A stretch of 64,000 nucleotides of DNA, from the NCBI GenBank assembly GCA_035559795.1, contig DATMAR010000012.1:62001-126000 (forward strand). The letters run 5' to 3'. Origin of the DNA: Fimbriimonadales bacterium (GTDB taxonomy: Bacteria > Armatimonadota > Fimbriimonadia > Fimbriimonadales > ATM1). Made by a program: the position numbers and the translations under genes. Below are positions 16,171 to 25,756 of this stretch, piece after piece. The notes under the pieces are model-generated. The model did no database searches. It saw only the letters and a program-made list of their open reading frames with translations, and was not told the DNA's origin. The stretch's first letter is position 1; each line of letters begins with the position of its first letter.

Positions 16171-18853
16171 AACGAATCCACTCCTCGATTGCTTCCACGA
16201 TAAGGAATGGGCGACAGGGGTTATCGAGCGATTAGGTGGGTTTCAAGTCCCGAACTTTTGGCAAAGAGTTCTGTCTTCGTTGGCACAGACGCCGAATCCG
16301 GACCGCGCACTGGCAAATTTAGAGCGCTGGTTGTTTTCGGCAGGAAACTCTTATGTGCGCGCTAGTCTTTTAGTCGAAGACCCGGGGTTTCGTCACCGAT
16401 TCCTCATGATATTAGGAAGTGGGCAAGGACTCGCGGATTCCTTAATTCAAAACCCAGAAATGAGTACTTCTCTTGCAGATTACGCGGAGATATCTTCCCC
16501 CCCAAATTCTAAATCTTTGATAAAAAGAGGGATCGCTCTTTTAGAAAACACATCTTCATTCTCTCATCGTTTAGACAGAATTCGATTCCTAAAGCAAGAG
16601 ACGCTTCTGAAGATTGCTGCAGCTGATTTGACTGCAGAATGGGAACAAGAAACCGTATGGGAAGCATTATCGGAGTTGGCAGACGCGATATTACACCTTG
16701 TATTCCGAGCCGTTTCTCAAGAATTAGGAAGCGAATTTCCTGTTGCAGTTATCGCAATGGGAAAACATGGCTCTCGTGAATTGAACTATTCATCCGATAT
16801 CGATTTAATCTTTTTGGTGCAGGATGATTATCCGAATTTGGAAGCTGCATCGAAGTTTTGCGAAAAACTAACGAGAGCGCTTGTCGGAAAAATGGGTCGA
16901 GGCTCGCTATATCGCGTGGATTTACGCTTGCGACCTTTCGGAAAATCCGGACCAATCTCGCACACTCTAACTGCTGCATTGAATTACTATCGAAATTATG
17001 CAGAACCATGGGAAATTCAAGCGCTCGTGCGAGCGCGCCCTTGTGCAGGAGATAAGAAATTAGGAGAAAACTTCGTTCGAGAAATTGCGGATGTCGTGTA
17101 TAGCGGCGCTCGAAGCGAGTTTTTTTTAGACAGCCTTTTATCGGCGAAAAAACGCTACGAGCAGGAAATTCAAACAAGAGGAGAGTGGGAAACCAATATC
17201 AAATTAGGACGCGGTGGAATTCGAGATGTCGAGTTTATCACACAAGTTTTACAACTCTTAGCAGGTAGTCAGTTTCGAGAACTCCAAGGGGCGCCTACCT
17301 TAGATGCTTTAAGCACGTTAGAAGCGAACGAAATCCTTTCGGAAAGAGAAGCGAATATACTCGAAAATGGCTATCGTATATTGCGTCAATTAGAACACCG
17401 GATACAACTTTTGTACGATTTACAAGAACACACGCTTCCTAAAGAAGAACTCGAAAGAAAGGCGCTGTGCAAAATGATGCATTCTCCGGAATGGACGTTT
17501 TTAGAAAAAGAACTTATGCGGATAAGGACTCAAATTCGCGAGATATTGGAAAGGCGAATCGCTGGACTCGCGAAACCCTCCGAAGAGGTCGTAGAAATCA
17601 TAACCAATTTGGGATATGCGTATGGTTCGAGCCTTTATCGAACCGCGAAAAAATTAATCGAATCCTCTGAAGATGCTTCCTCTTTCACTCATGACTTCTT
17701 GAATGACACTTCCACACTCGACCGATTCCGCTTAATCGTCGAAAATGCACCGATTGTCGTTCCACATATCGCTTTTCATAAATCTCTATGGGATGTAGCG
17801 TTTTCCGAAGAAGTCGAAATATCTCCAGAAGACGAATCGGATGTGTCCACTAGCATATATGAACGACTTAAAGATGCCCATGAAAATTGGGAATCTGCAT
17901 TGGCGTGGCTTTTGAGACGAGAACTCGTTATTTCTGCGATCAAAGACGGATACCATAAAGATACGAAGCGAACCTTCAAACGTCTTACGCGTATCGCTGA
18001 AGCAGCGCTTCTCGCAAGCTTGGACCGAATCGGCGGAAAGAACATAGACATCGTGGCATTGGGACGATTAGGAAGCGAAGAACTTCTTTTCGGTTCGGAT
18101 TGGGATGTGATTCTTCTCGTCAAAAACACAGATGAACAAACGCGGGCTGAAAAAGTGGGAGAGGAATGGATTAGATGCGCAAGAAGAATGAGCACTGCAT
18201 CTTCATGGTTTCCCCTCGATTCGCGACTTCGTCCAGAAGGAAGAAGCGGATTGGTTGTTCGCTCCTTGCAAAGTCTTCTCACTTATGGAGAAACGGCAGG
18301 AGAATCGTGGGAGCGTATGGCGTATACACGGGCGCGCTCGTTACGCGGTTGGCGTGAAACTCAAGAAGCGCTGAGAGAATTCACCTATGGCCCTCCTTGG
18401 AGAGAGGAAGACGAAAAAAACGTAATGAAAATTCGTCAAAGAATCCACAACGAACGAGTTCAGCCCAAATACCGCAATCGAAACCTCAAATTAAGTGAAG
18501 GCTTTTTATTGGATATCGAATGGATTTGCGGTTTGTTGAAACTGCGCTCGAGAGGAGAAGCGGCGAGTTCTCCGAGCATTTTAAAAACACTGAAAGAACT
18601 CAAAGACAACTGGAAAATAAACTTACACGAAGAAGAAAAACTTTCGGAAGCGATGCTCTTTTTCTCGAGACTTCGGAACGCCCTGTTTCTGCTCGATATG
18701 GATTCCGATGTGATTTTGCCGGAGAACCTCGATAAACTAAATCGAATCGCCGCTTTTTTAGGATATGAAACTCCTAACGACGTCCTTAAAAAGGTAGAAG
18801 AAATGCGCAATGCGGTCAGAAGTGCCTACGAATCCTTAATTGGAGAGCATTAA
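16163..18853 (+). CDS. glnE: Bifunctional glutamine synthetase adenylyltransferase/deadenylase
   Basis: This 896-residue enzyme attaches AMP to, or removes it from, glutamine synthetase under PII control, tuning ammonia assimilation. Two nucleotidyltransferase domains are visible: GSRELNYSSDIDLIF at about residue 202 (deadenylase half) and GSEELLFGSDWDVILL at about 636 (adenylase half). Each is followed by a helical GlnD/PII-uridylyltransferase-like region, including LGRGGIRDVEFITQ after the first. The frame extends back to 16010 inside the GH4 gene. The TTG at 16163 follows GGAGG (16149-16153) by nine bases and is the best start, overlapping the GH4 stop by eight bases. Slightly shorter than the E. 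coli protein. No glnA or glnB is in the window. Confidence 0.92.
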   Translation: MLETNPLLDCFHDKEWATGVIERLGGFQVPNFWQRVLSSLAQTPNPDRALANLERWLFSAGNSYVRASLLVEDPGFRHRFLMILGSGQGLADSLIQNPEMSTSLADYAEISSPPNSKSLIKRGIALLENTSSFSHRLDRIRFLKQETLLKIAAADLTAEWEQETVWEALSELADAILHLVFRAVSQELGSEFPVAVIAMGKHGSRELNYSSDIDLIFLVQDDYPNLEAASKFCEKLTRALVGKMGRGSLYRVDLRLRPFGKSGPISHTLTAALNYYRNYAEPWEIQALVRARPCAGDKKLGENFVREIADVVYSGARSEFFLDSLLSAKKRYEQEIQTRGEWETNIKLGRGGIRDVEFITQVLQLLAGSQFRELQGAPTLDALSTLEANEILSEREANILENGYRILRQLEHRIQLLYDLQEHTLPKEELERKALCKMMHSPEWTFLEKELMRIRTQIREILERRIAGLAKPSEEVVEIITNLGYAYGSSLYRTAKKLIESSEDASSFTHDFLNDTSTLDRFRLIVENAPIVVPHIAFHKSLWDVAFSEEVEISPEDESDVSTSIYERLKDAHENWESALAWLLRRELVISAIKDGYHKDTKRTFKRLTRIAEAALLASLDRIGGKNIDIVALGRLGSEELLFGSDWDVILLVKNTDEQTRAEKVGEEWIRCARRMSTASSWFPLDSRLRPEGRSGLVVRSLQSLLTYGETAGESWERMAYTRARSLRGWRETQEALREFTYGPPWREEDEKNVMKIRQRIHNERVQPKYRNRNLKLSEGFLLDIEWICGLLKLRSRGEAASSPSILKTLKELKDNWKINLHEEEKLSEAMLFFSRLRNALFLLDMDSDVILPENLDKLNRIAAFLGYETPNDVLKKVEEMRNAVRSAYESLIGEH

Positions 18854-18855
18854 TT

Positions 18856-19512
18856 TTGACGATACTCACTTGGGTACTCACCTTTTTAATAACATTTATC
18901 ATAGGTTCTTTACCCTTCGGGTATTGGGTTGCCAATCGTTATGGTGTGGATATTCGGACGACAGGAAGTCGAAACATCGGCGCTACGAACGTGTTTCGTG
19001 TATTGGGATGGAAACCTGGCCTTGCGGTTTTGGTTTTCGATATCGCAAAAGGCTACTTTCCGGCTCTATTAGGGGGAAATGCTCTCTCTCAAGAACAGAC
19101 CTACCAAACAGAAGTGACTCTTTTGGTCGGTCTTTTCGCAGTGCTCGGGCATGTCTACTCTCCATGGCTTGGATTTCGAGGAGGTAAAGGAGTAGCGACA
19201 GCGCTGGGCGTAGTTTTGGCTGCAACGCCACTGCTCGCTGGAATATGTTTGGCGATTTGGCTTTTGGTCTTTTTGACGAGTAAGTATGTGAGCCTTGCGA
19301 GCATTCTCGCTTCGATTGCCGCTCCTATATCGGCGTTTTTTCTTGGATATAGCACGTGGGTTATAGGTATATATACAGGTACATGCGTTTTTCTTATACT
19401 AAAACATCGCGCAAATATCCAGCGCCTCATAGCCGGTAAAGAGTTGCGAATTAACTTTCGCTCCGTTTCCGAGTCTTTAAGATCGAAGGAAAAGAAAACT
19501 TCAGAATCATGA
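18856..19512 (+). CDS. plsY: Glycerol-3-phosphate acyltransferase PlsY
   Basis: This 218-residue inner-membrane enzyme acylates glycerol 3-phosphate from acyl-phosphate, the first step of phospholipid synthesis in the PlsX/PlsY route. The three conserved motifs are present: GSRNIGATNVFRVLG, GHVYSPWLGFRGGKGVAT, and LKHRANIQRLIAGKE near the end. About five membrane helices are visible. The start is TTG at 18856, two bases after the glnE stop. The 3' end overlaps the LptF/G ATG by four bases. The partner plsX is not in the window. Confidence 0.96.
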   Translation: MTILTWVLTFLITFIIGSLPFGYWVANRYGVDIRTTGSRNIGATNVFRVLGWKPGLAVLVFDIAKGYFPALLGGNALSQEQTYQTEVTLLVGLFAVLGHVYSPWLGFRGGKGVATALGVVLAATPLLAGICLAIWLLVFLTSKYVSLASILASIAAPISAFFLGYSTWVIGIYTGTCVFLILKHRANIQRLIAGKELRINFRSVSESLRSKEKKTSES

Positions 19513-20597
19513 TTCGTACTTTAGACCGTTATTTGTTCCGAGAACTGATTGCTCCGTTCTTCGTAGGCACTGTAGCAGTCGTGATCATGTTTTTGGCGAA
19601 TACGCTGATATTTTATTCGGAATATTTATTCAAAAAAGAAATCGCGTTTACGGCCGTATTGCAAGTGTTACTTTTTAGCATTCCATCCGCTTTAAATTTA
19701 ACTCTTCCGGTGGGGATAACCATAGCGGCTTCTCTCTCCATCGCTCGTTTGGTACGCGAAAGCGAAATAACGGCGATTCGCGCTGCAGGAATCCCGATTC
19801 GACGAACTTTATTACCTATTATGGTGATGGGTTTGATTGTATCGGGTCTCAGTTTTTACGTTTACGAAAAACTGACTCCCGTATCAGAAAGAAGATTGAA
19901 GGAAACCTTGAGAAAGATTTTCGCGAGCGCAGAAGCGATAGGAGTCCGTTCGAATGTCCTTCTTAAACTCGATAACGGAAGATATCACATCAGCATCGGT
20001 ACGGTGCAGCAGGCTCCAGGTGGGGGCGTCCAAATGAAGAATGTCCTTATGTTCCATACTCCGAAAAGAGGAGAATTCTGGGTCGTTACCGCTGAAAATT
20101 CCGAATACAAAGATGGGCTTTTCACGATGTATCAACCTTCCATTTGGGTTTTCGAAGGTACGAGATTGGTGCAATTCGAGGTCAAGGATAAACACGTGAT
20201 AAGCCAACGTGTAAGCATCGAATCATTTTTCGGACAACCACTCGCCCCTGAGCAGAATTTAACCCAACTCCGTGAAACGGTAAAAGTGTTGCGGGAGCGA
20301 GGGAACCTCGTTCAAGCGAGGGAATACGAAGTCGAATATCACAACCGTTTTAGTGTGCCTTTCGCGTGTGCGATATTCGCGATTTTCGCGCCGGTTTTCT
20401 CGATTCATTTTTCGAAAGGTGGACCTTTTGTCGGGTTATTGCTGAGCATTTTCGTAGTTTTTTTGTATTACAACGTATGGGTTATTTCTGCGCAAAAACT
20501 GGCAAAAGCAGGTTTCTTACCGCCTATTGTCGGGGCTTGGTTACCTAACGTACTTTTCCTTATTATAGCGGTGATAGCCTTATGGCGCTCAGAATAA
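19509..20597 (+). CDS. LptF/LptG family lipopolysaccharide export permease
   Basis: This 362-residue protein of the YjgP/YjgQ family has two or three helices at the N-terminus (RTLDRYLFRELIAPFFVGT onwards), a periplasmic beta-jellyroll segment (about residues 120-270) and three C-terminal helices. It would pair with LptB ATPases to extract LPS from the inner membrane. Whether it is LptF or LptG cannot be settled, and only one such permease is present here. It overlaps plsY by four bases and the downstream lptD by 16 bases, giving a tight lipid/LPS operon. The presence of Lpt genes supports a diderm, LPS-bearing cell. Confidence 0.9.
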   Translation: MIRTLDRYLFRELIAPFFVGTVAVVIMFLANTLIFYSEYLFKKEIAFTAVLQVLLFSIPSALNLTLPVGITIAASLSIARLVRESEITAIRAAGIPIRRTLLPIMVMGLIVSGLSFYVYEKLTPVSERRLKETLRKIFASAEAIGVRSNVLLKLDNGRYHISIGTVQQAPGGGVQMKNVLMFHTPKRGEFWVVTAENSEYKDGLFTMYQPSIWVFEGTRLVQFEVKDKHVISQRVSIESFFGQPLAPEQNLTQLRETVKVLRERGNLVQAREYEVEYHNRFSVPFACAIFAIFAPVFSIHFSKGGPFVGLLLSIFVVFLYYNVWVISAQKLAKAGFLPPIVGAWLPNVLFLIIAVIALWRSE

Positions 20598-22849
20598 TTT
20601 TATTTATTTTAGTTCTGATTTCCTGCGCGATTCTTTTTGCGCAGGACCCCGATCAAAACCCGCTGGAGCCGACAGGTTTTCCTCCGAACCCCCCCAAAGA
20701 CATTCGCTTACCTCCTCCACCCATCGAGGAAGCCGGAACGTACGAGTTGAGAGTTATTAGGAGCGAGACATGGTCTTTAAGAGAAAACGAAGTAGAAGGA
20801 ACGAAGGTGGAGTTCGAATACCGCGGTTATCGAGTGCAAGCAGATGTGGTTTTAGGAGATGTCGACAGCGGTGTTTTCGCACTTCGAGATAATGTCAACA
20901 TTCTCACGCGTGATTATGTAATAAGGGGAAAAGGAGTCATAGTGAATTTTCGTCGTAGGACATTTCGCTTCGATAACGGAGAGATGGATATTAGAAAGAG
21001 TTTTCTTCAAGGCATGCTCTTGAGCGAAGTCTATCTCGAAGCAGAAGAAGTCTCCGGGGGGGAGGATATGGTGGTCGCAAGAGGCGCGACGTTCACGACT
21101 TGTAACTTAGACCATCCTCATTATTGGTTCGAAAGCAAAAAATTTAGCACGTATCCCGAAGACAAAATCGTTTTCGAGCAACTTAAACTTAAAGTTTTGG
21201 ATAAAACGGTGTTTTCCCTTCCGAAACTCGTTATCCCCATACGAAAGGGAAGTAGAGAGTTTCTCCCACAAACAGGTTTTTCGCCTGCAGAAGGTTATTA
21301 TTTGAAATATCGCTATGGACTCCCTGTCGGAAGAAACTTCGCAATGTTTCGTGCAGAACTGACGACAGAACAAGGATTAGGATTGGGAGGCGATTTCAAT
21401 TATGAAAGTTCACGACAAAAAGGAATCGTGCGCATCTTCGGAAATTTTTTCAGGCCCGATGGGACGCTAAGTTATGGCGCATCTGCAGAACATAGCCAAG
21501 AATGGAACTTCGGAAGAATGAATTTCACACACGAATCTCGGCAGAATAATTATCTCATCGGTCCCCAAAACATACTGCATAACACGCGCTTGAATTTCAA
21601 CACTTCACCTTCGAGACGTGGTTCGACGAGTTTCAACTTCACGCGTTTAGAGAACCTATTACCGGGGTTTCACAGTATTCAAAATAACGCAACGATCACA
21701 GATTCTACTCGATGGGGAGCAAACCATGCGACGAATCTTTCTCTCAGTTACTTGATAAGCGATGCGAGTTCATTCGGTAACGTGTTATTAAAAAGGGAAG
21801 TATTGGAAGTGCGTTTTCAAGACCTTCTCGATTTGAAAACAATCGAAACGGAGTTGGAATATTATCATTTAGTTCCCATCGGCTCGACGACGAATTTTTT
21901 CAGCGGAATCGAACGAACCCCTAACCTCATCGTTCGTACGAACAAGTCTCGCCTTTTCGGAAATAACAAAAAGATTCCACAATTCGATGCCCTCGTGTCG
22001 ATCGGCAATTATTTCATCCCACAAACCTCGGATAAAGTTACTCGTTACACATTCAATATCTATACGAGACAATCCGCTATCCCCAAAGAGGGAATCGGAT
22101 ACGAATACGAAGCGAGTTTCTTTCAAGGTTTCTACGATGAGGACGCCGCTCAGTACACGCCTCGATTGAATGCGCGCTTGGCTTATAACGATGAAAAACG
22201 TTTTTCTTTAAATTTTCGTTACAATTATCGTCGACAGCACGGCTTTACTCCTATTTTCGAAGATGCGGCAGGAAGATACGAAACTGCAAATATAGATTTT
22301 TTAGCGCATCCACTTCCAGGCTTTCGCATAGGAGGACAGACTGGTTTCGATTTCAATCGCGATAGAGAAGGTGAAGTAGCATGGCAGCCCCCCTCGTTGA
22401 GAATGGAATACGAGCCGGGCAAATGGCTTCGATTTCGAACGATCGCAAGTTATGACCCAGAGGACACTTTATGGAGAAGTGTTCGCTTCGATTTGAGTGC
22501 ATCATGGAAAGACACTCGTCTATCCGTCGCTTCTACTTATGACGGGAGATTTCACAATTGGGGCACTACGAGTTTTTTCTTGGATGGACTGACGTTGGGA
22601 CGTTTGAAAGTTTCTCTGCTTTTTGCATATAACGGTTTTCTTAGACGCTTCGATTCCCGCCACCTATCTTTAACTTACGATTTGCACTGCGCGGAAGCCG
22701 TTTTGCAAATCATCGAAAACAAGACTGGGTTTAATCCTGGCAGGCAGGTCGTCTTTTTCATACGGATTAAAGCCCTACCCTTCGGCTCGCTCTTCGGATT
22801 AGGTCCTTTCGGGAACTCGATCGGTGTGGGGAACGGGATTTCATGGTAA
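20582..22849 (+). CDS. lptD: LPS-assembly protein LptD-like outer-membrane protein
   Basis: This 755-residue protein has a cleavable signal peptide (residues 1-20, ending LFAQ) and a Pro-rich linker. An OstA/LptA-like beta-jellyroll follows (about 55-165) with FALRDNVNILTRDYVIRGKG. The remainder is a long beta-barrel-like region with alternating aromatic and polar strands (about 220-755). LptD forms the outer-membrane translocon that inserts LPS. Two cysteines, in TTCNLDHPHYW and DLHCAEAV, lie far apart; a disulfide like that of E. coli LptD is possible but unproven. It follows the LptF/G permease by overlap, which supports the assignment. Sequence conservation in the barrel is low, as is usual for the family. 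Confidence 0.85.
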   Translation: MALRIILFILVLISCAILFAQDPDQNPLEPTGFPPNPPKDIRLPPPPIEEAGTYELRVIRSETWSLRENEVEGTKVEFEYRGYRVQADVVLGDVDSGVFALRDNVNILTRDYVIRGKGVIVNFRRRTFRFDNGEMDIRKSFLQGMLLSEVYLEAEEVSGGEDMVVARGATFTTCNLDHPHYWFESKKFSTYPEDKIVFEQLKLKVLDKTVFSLPKLVIPIRKGSREFLPQTGFSPAEGYYLKYRYGLPVGRNFAMFRAELTTEQGLGLGGDFNYESSRQKGIVRIFGNFFRPDGTLSYGASAEHSQEWNFGRMNFTHESRQNNYLIGPQNILHNTRLNFNTSPSRRGSTSFNFTRLENLLPGFHSIQNNATITDSTRWGANHATNLSLSYLISDASSFGNVLLKREVLEVRFQDLLDLKTIETELEYYHLVPIGSTTNFFSGIERTPNLIVRTNKSRLFGNNKKIPQFDALVSIGNYFIPQTSDKVTRYTFNIYTRQSAIPKEGIGYEYEASFFQGFYDEDAAQYTPRLNARLAYNDEKRFSLNFRYNYRRQHGFTPIFEDAAGRYETANIDFLAHPLPGFRIGGQTGFDFNRDREGEVAWQPPSLRMEYEPGKWLRFRTIASYDPEDTLWRSVRFDLSASWKDTRLSVASTYDGRFHNWGTTSFFLDGLTLGRLKVSLLFAYNGFLRRFDSRHLSLTYDLHCAEAVLQIIENKTGFNPGRQVVFFIRIKALPFGSLFGLGPFGNSIGVGNGISW

Positions 22850-22891
22850 AGTAAAATAAAGTAGAGATACACCGAATCGAGAAAGATAAAT

Positions 22892-25756
22892 ATGCTTTTT
22901 TTCCGCAGAAAAAAGAAACTCGAAGAGGAAAAAGCTCAGCAGAAAACGGAAGAACCCGTTCTCGAGAAAACCGCTGAAACACCACCTCAAGAGCCGCTTC
23001 CGAAAACCGAAAGTGCTGAAGCTCCACGCCAAGAAGAACATCCCGAAACTGCAATAGTAAAAGAAGAAGCACAACCAGAACCTGTTCCACAAAAAAAATC
23101 ACGAACCACTACGCGACATGAATCCTCGGTGCTTCACGCAGTTTTCCGAAGTGCAGAAGCCCCCCCATCTAAAAAAAGAGTTCCGAAACAACCCCCGAAA
23201 ATAACCAAACGCGGTAATAAAACACACACGCCTACAACTCCATACAAACCGCGTACTTCGCCATTCACTGCGGATTTAACTCCCGTCCCGATTCCGGAAC
23301 ATGCGCCGAGAGTCGTGAGAATCAATGACCGCCCCACCATGGTATTAGGGAAAAGAGTTCTAACACCGTTTATATTTTTCGGTAATCCACGCGATCCTGA
23401 GCGAGAAGAAACCACTTTTAAAGAAATCGAGAAAGCATCGGCATCCGGAGTGAAAATATTTTCTCTGATGATAGATTTCGAAGTCGATGAAGAATCAGCA
23501 AAAGAGGCTATCAATGTGTCGAGTCACCTTTTAAATCGTCTTTTGGAAATCAATCCCGATGCGTATATTATTTTCCGTTTAGTATTTGCAGGTAAGGAAG
23601 GGTGGGAACGCAAGTATCCGAACGCGGTATACCGCAATCCAGACGGCACATTGGCTGAGCCGAGTGTTTGCGACGATGCTTTTTGGGGTGAAGCGGCGCG
23701 ATTACTCGCTATATATATCAATGGTCTTCGTTCGCTTCCGTATGCAGAGCACGTCTTAGGTTTGCATCTGGATAAAGGTGAATGGTTTTATCCAGAAGGA
23801 TGCGTAGACACGAGCACTGCAGCGGAGGAATGGTTCCGCCAATGGACAAGACATCGTTACGGAGATAACTTAGTCGCTTTACAAGCATCGTGGTTTAACG
23901 GAAGGGTTCGCTTCGATAATTTGAAAATCCCGGATTACACACTCGCTAAGACGACTCATGATGCATTCCTGATGATGGAGAGGCGACAACACGCTTTCGT
24001 GGATTATCATTTGTTCATCAGCGATGCTACCGTCGCAAGAATTCAGAAATTAGCGTGGGAAGTCAAAAAAGCAAGCGAAGGCAATTTTTTGGTTGCCGTA
24101 AGTTACGGATACACATTCGAATGGTCTCACCCATTGAGCGGACATTTGAGTTTAGGAAAACTTCTCCGAGCCAGGGAAGTAGACATCATTTGTGCCCCCC
24201 CATCGTATAGAGACCGCCATATGGGTGGTGCTGCTTCGATTCCGATTCCCGTAGACAGCCTTGCGCTCAATGGAAAATTATTCATCAGCGAAGAAGATTT
24301 CAAAGTCCCCATCAGCAAAGAAAGCGAACCGGATGACGATTTCAACCCCCCTATGAACACACCAAAAGCATTGGAAGCGGCTCATTGGAGAGGTTTAGGT
24401 GCCGCTCTGGCACATGCATCCGGCATCCAATGGATGGACCTTTGGGGAAACGGCTGGTTGAATACACCGGTTACTTGGCAAAGAGGTTCGCAAATTCTGA
24501 AAGCACTGATATGTTCACTCGCAGTGCCCGTTAGAGACCCTGATGTTGCCGTCCTTATCGATGAGCGCAGCCTCGCCTATTTGAGCGACCCTCGCGCCTT
24601 CAAACTCCTCATTCAAGACTCTCGCGAAGCCGTCTTGAGAGCAGGCGTCAGCGTGGGATTTTATCTTCTTAGCGATTTAGCACACCGAAAGAGATTTCCA
24701 GAAGCCAAACTTTATATCTTTCTCAACGCTTGGGATATTCGCCCTGAAGTTCGAACGGCGATTAAAAATCGCTTACAATGCAACGGCAAAACTCTATTTT
24801 GGGTTTATAGCGCAGGGCTTTTCGAGTCCGGACGACCGGCACTCGAACGGGTTAGGGAAGTTACCGGAATTGCAATTCGACCTCAGCCGTTCTTGAGCCG
24901 CGCGGGTACTACAATTTTGAATCGAAAGCATCCGTTAACTGAGCTTTTAGAAGAACGCGCACTGAGCGTAGTGGAGCAACTCGAACCGAGTTATTTCGCG
25001 ATTCCCGAAGAGGGCTGTACGGTGTTGGGAGAATACACCGTCTCGGGTTTACCGAGCCTTGTCGTTAGGGAGATTCAATCCGAAGAGGACCCTTCACAGC
25101 ATTGGCGCTCCGTGTTTTTCGGTGAACCTATCATTAACGAGAAAGTCATTCGAGGACTTTGCGCTTTAGCAGGGGTGCCGGTATGGAATTATCATGGAGA
25201 TGTCGTTCATGTTCGCCCCCCCTTCCTATGTATCCATTACAGCGGCGAAGGGCAACGAACCGTGATGCTTCCCGAGCGTTGGAACGCATACGATTTAATA
25301 AGCGGAAAAATGATAGGAGCAGACACAATCACTCTTAAAAGCCGCGCTTCGGAAGGAACTACACAACTTCTTATCGTGGGTGAAGAACGAGAAATTCAAA
25401 AATTTATCGAAGCCGATACGGAAAAACTTCTTACAATAGATTCTCTTCCGGAAACCGAACCTGATACCATTGACATCGAACAATCTGCCGTCTTCGATAT
25501 CCCCATCATGAGCCTTCCGAAAACAGCCGACATCTTTCCATTTTTCCCAGAAATCGCGGAAGCAGACGGCGAGGAAGAAGAGTTGGAAGAAAAAGAGGTC
25601 GAAGAAAAAGAAAGAGTAAAACCGGAACAATATAAAAGAAAACCCAGAGTTGCACCTTCAAAACCCTCCTCGAAAGCAGGCCGCAAAAAAACACGAAAAC
25701 AAACAAGTGAAGAACAGAAACCTTCTCTACGCGTAACCTTTAGAAAGAAAGAATGA
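22892..25756 (+). CDS. Large TIM-barrel glycosidase-like protein with charged tails
   Basis: This 954-residue protein begins MLFFRRKKKLEEEKAQQK and carries about 120 low-complexity Lys/Glu/Pro residues before the first folded region. The central part (about 150-560) looks like a GH42/GH-A type barrel: TPFIFFGNPRDPER, INPDAYIIFRLVF, HLDKGEWFYPEG and LFISEEDF. The Glu of GEW and the EED are candidate catalytic acids. A Rossmann-like, beta-galactosidase trimerisation-like segment follows (about 545-660: VAVLIDERSLAYL, LYIFLNAWDI). The last roughly 100 residues are again highly charged. There is no signal peptide. It sits between lptD and era and overlaps era by four bases. The function is not established and the glycosidase reading is tentative. 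Confidence 0.65.
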   Translation: MLFFRRKKKLEEEKAQQKTEEPVLEKTAETPPQEPLPKTESAEAPRQEEHPETAIVKEEAQPEPVPQKKSRTTTRHESSVLHAVFRSAEAPPSKKRVPKQPPKITKRGNKTHTPTTPYKPRTSPFTADLTPVPIPEHAPRVVRINDRPTMVLGKRVLTPFIFFGNPRDPEREETTFKEIEKASASGVKIFSLMIDFEVDEESAKEAINVSSHLLNRLLEINPDAYIIFRLVFAGKEGWERKYPNAVYRNPDGTLAEPSVCDDAFWGEAARLLAIYINGLRSLPYAEHVLGLHLDKGEWFYPEGCVDTSTAAEEWFRQWTRHRYGDNLVALQASWFNGRVRFDNLKIPDYTLAKTTHDAFLMMERRQHAFVDYHLFISDATVARIQKLAWEVKKASEGNFLVAVSYGYTFEWSHPLSGHLSLGKLLRAREVDIICAPPSYRDRHMGGAASIPIPVDSLALNGKLFISEEDFKVPISKESEPDDDFNPPMNTPKALEAAHWRGLGAALAHASGIQWMDLWGNGWLNTPVTWQRGSQILKALICSLAVPVRDPDVAVLIDERSLAYLSDPRAFKLLIQDSREAVLRAGVSVGFYLLSDLAHRKRFPEAKLYIFLNAWDIRPEVRTAIKNRLQCNGKTLFWVYSAGLFESGRPALERVREVTGIAIRPQPFLSRAGTTILNRKHPLTELLEERALSVVEQLEPSYFAIPEEGCTVLGEYTVSGLPSLVVREIQSEEDPSQHWRSVFFGEPIINEKVIRGLCALAGVPVWNYHGDVVHVRPPFLCIHYSGEGQRTVMLPERWNAYDLISGKMIGADTITLKSRASEGTTQLLIVGEEREIQKFIEADTEKLLTIDSLPETEPDTIDIEQSAVFDIPIMSLPKTADIFPFFPEIAEADGEEEELEEKEVEEKERVKPEQYKRKPRVAPSKPSSKAGRKKTRKQTSEEQKPSLRVTFRKKE

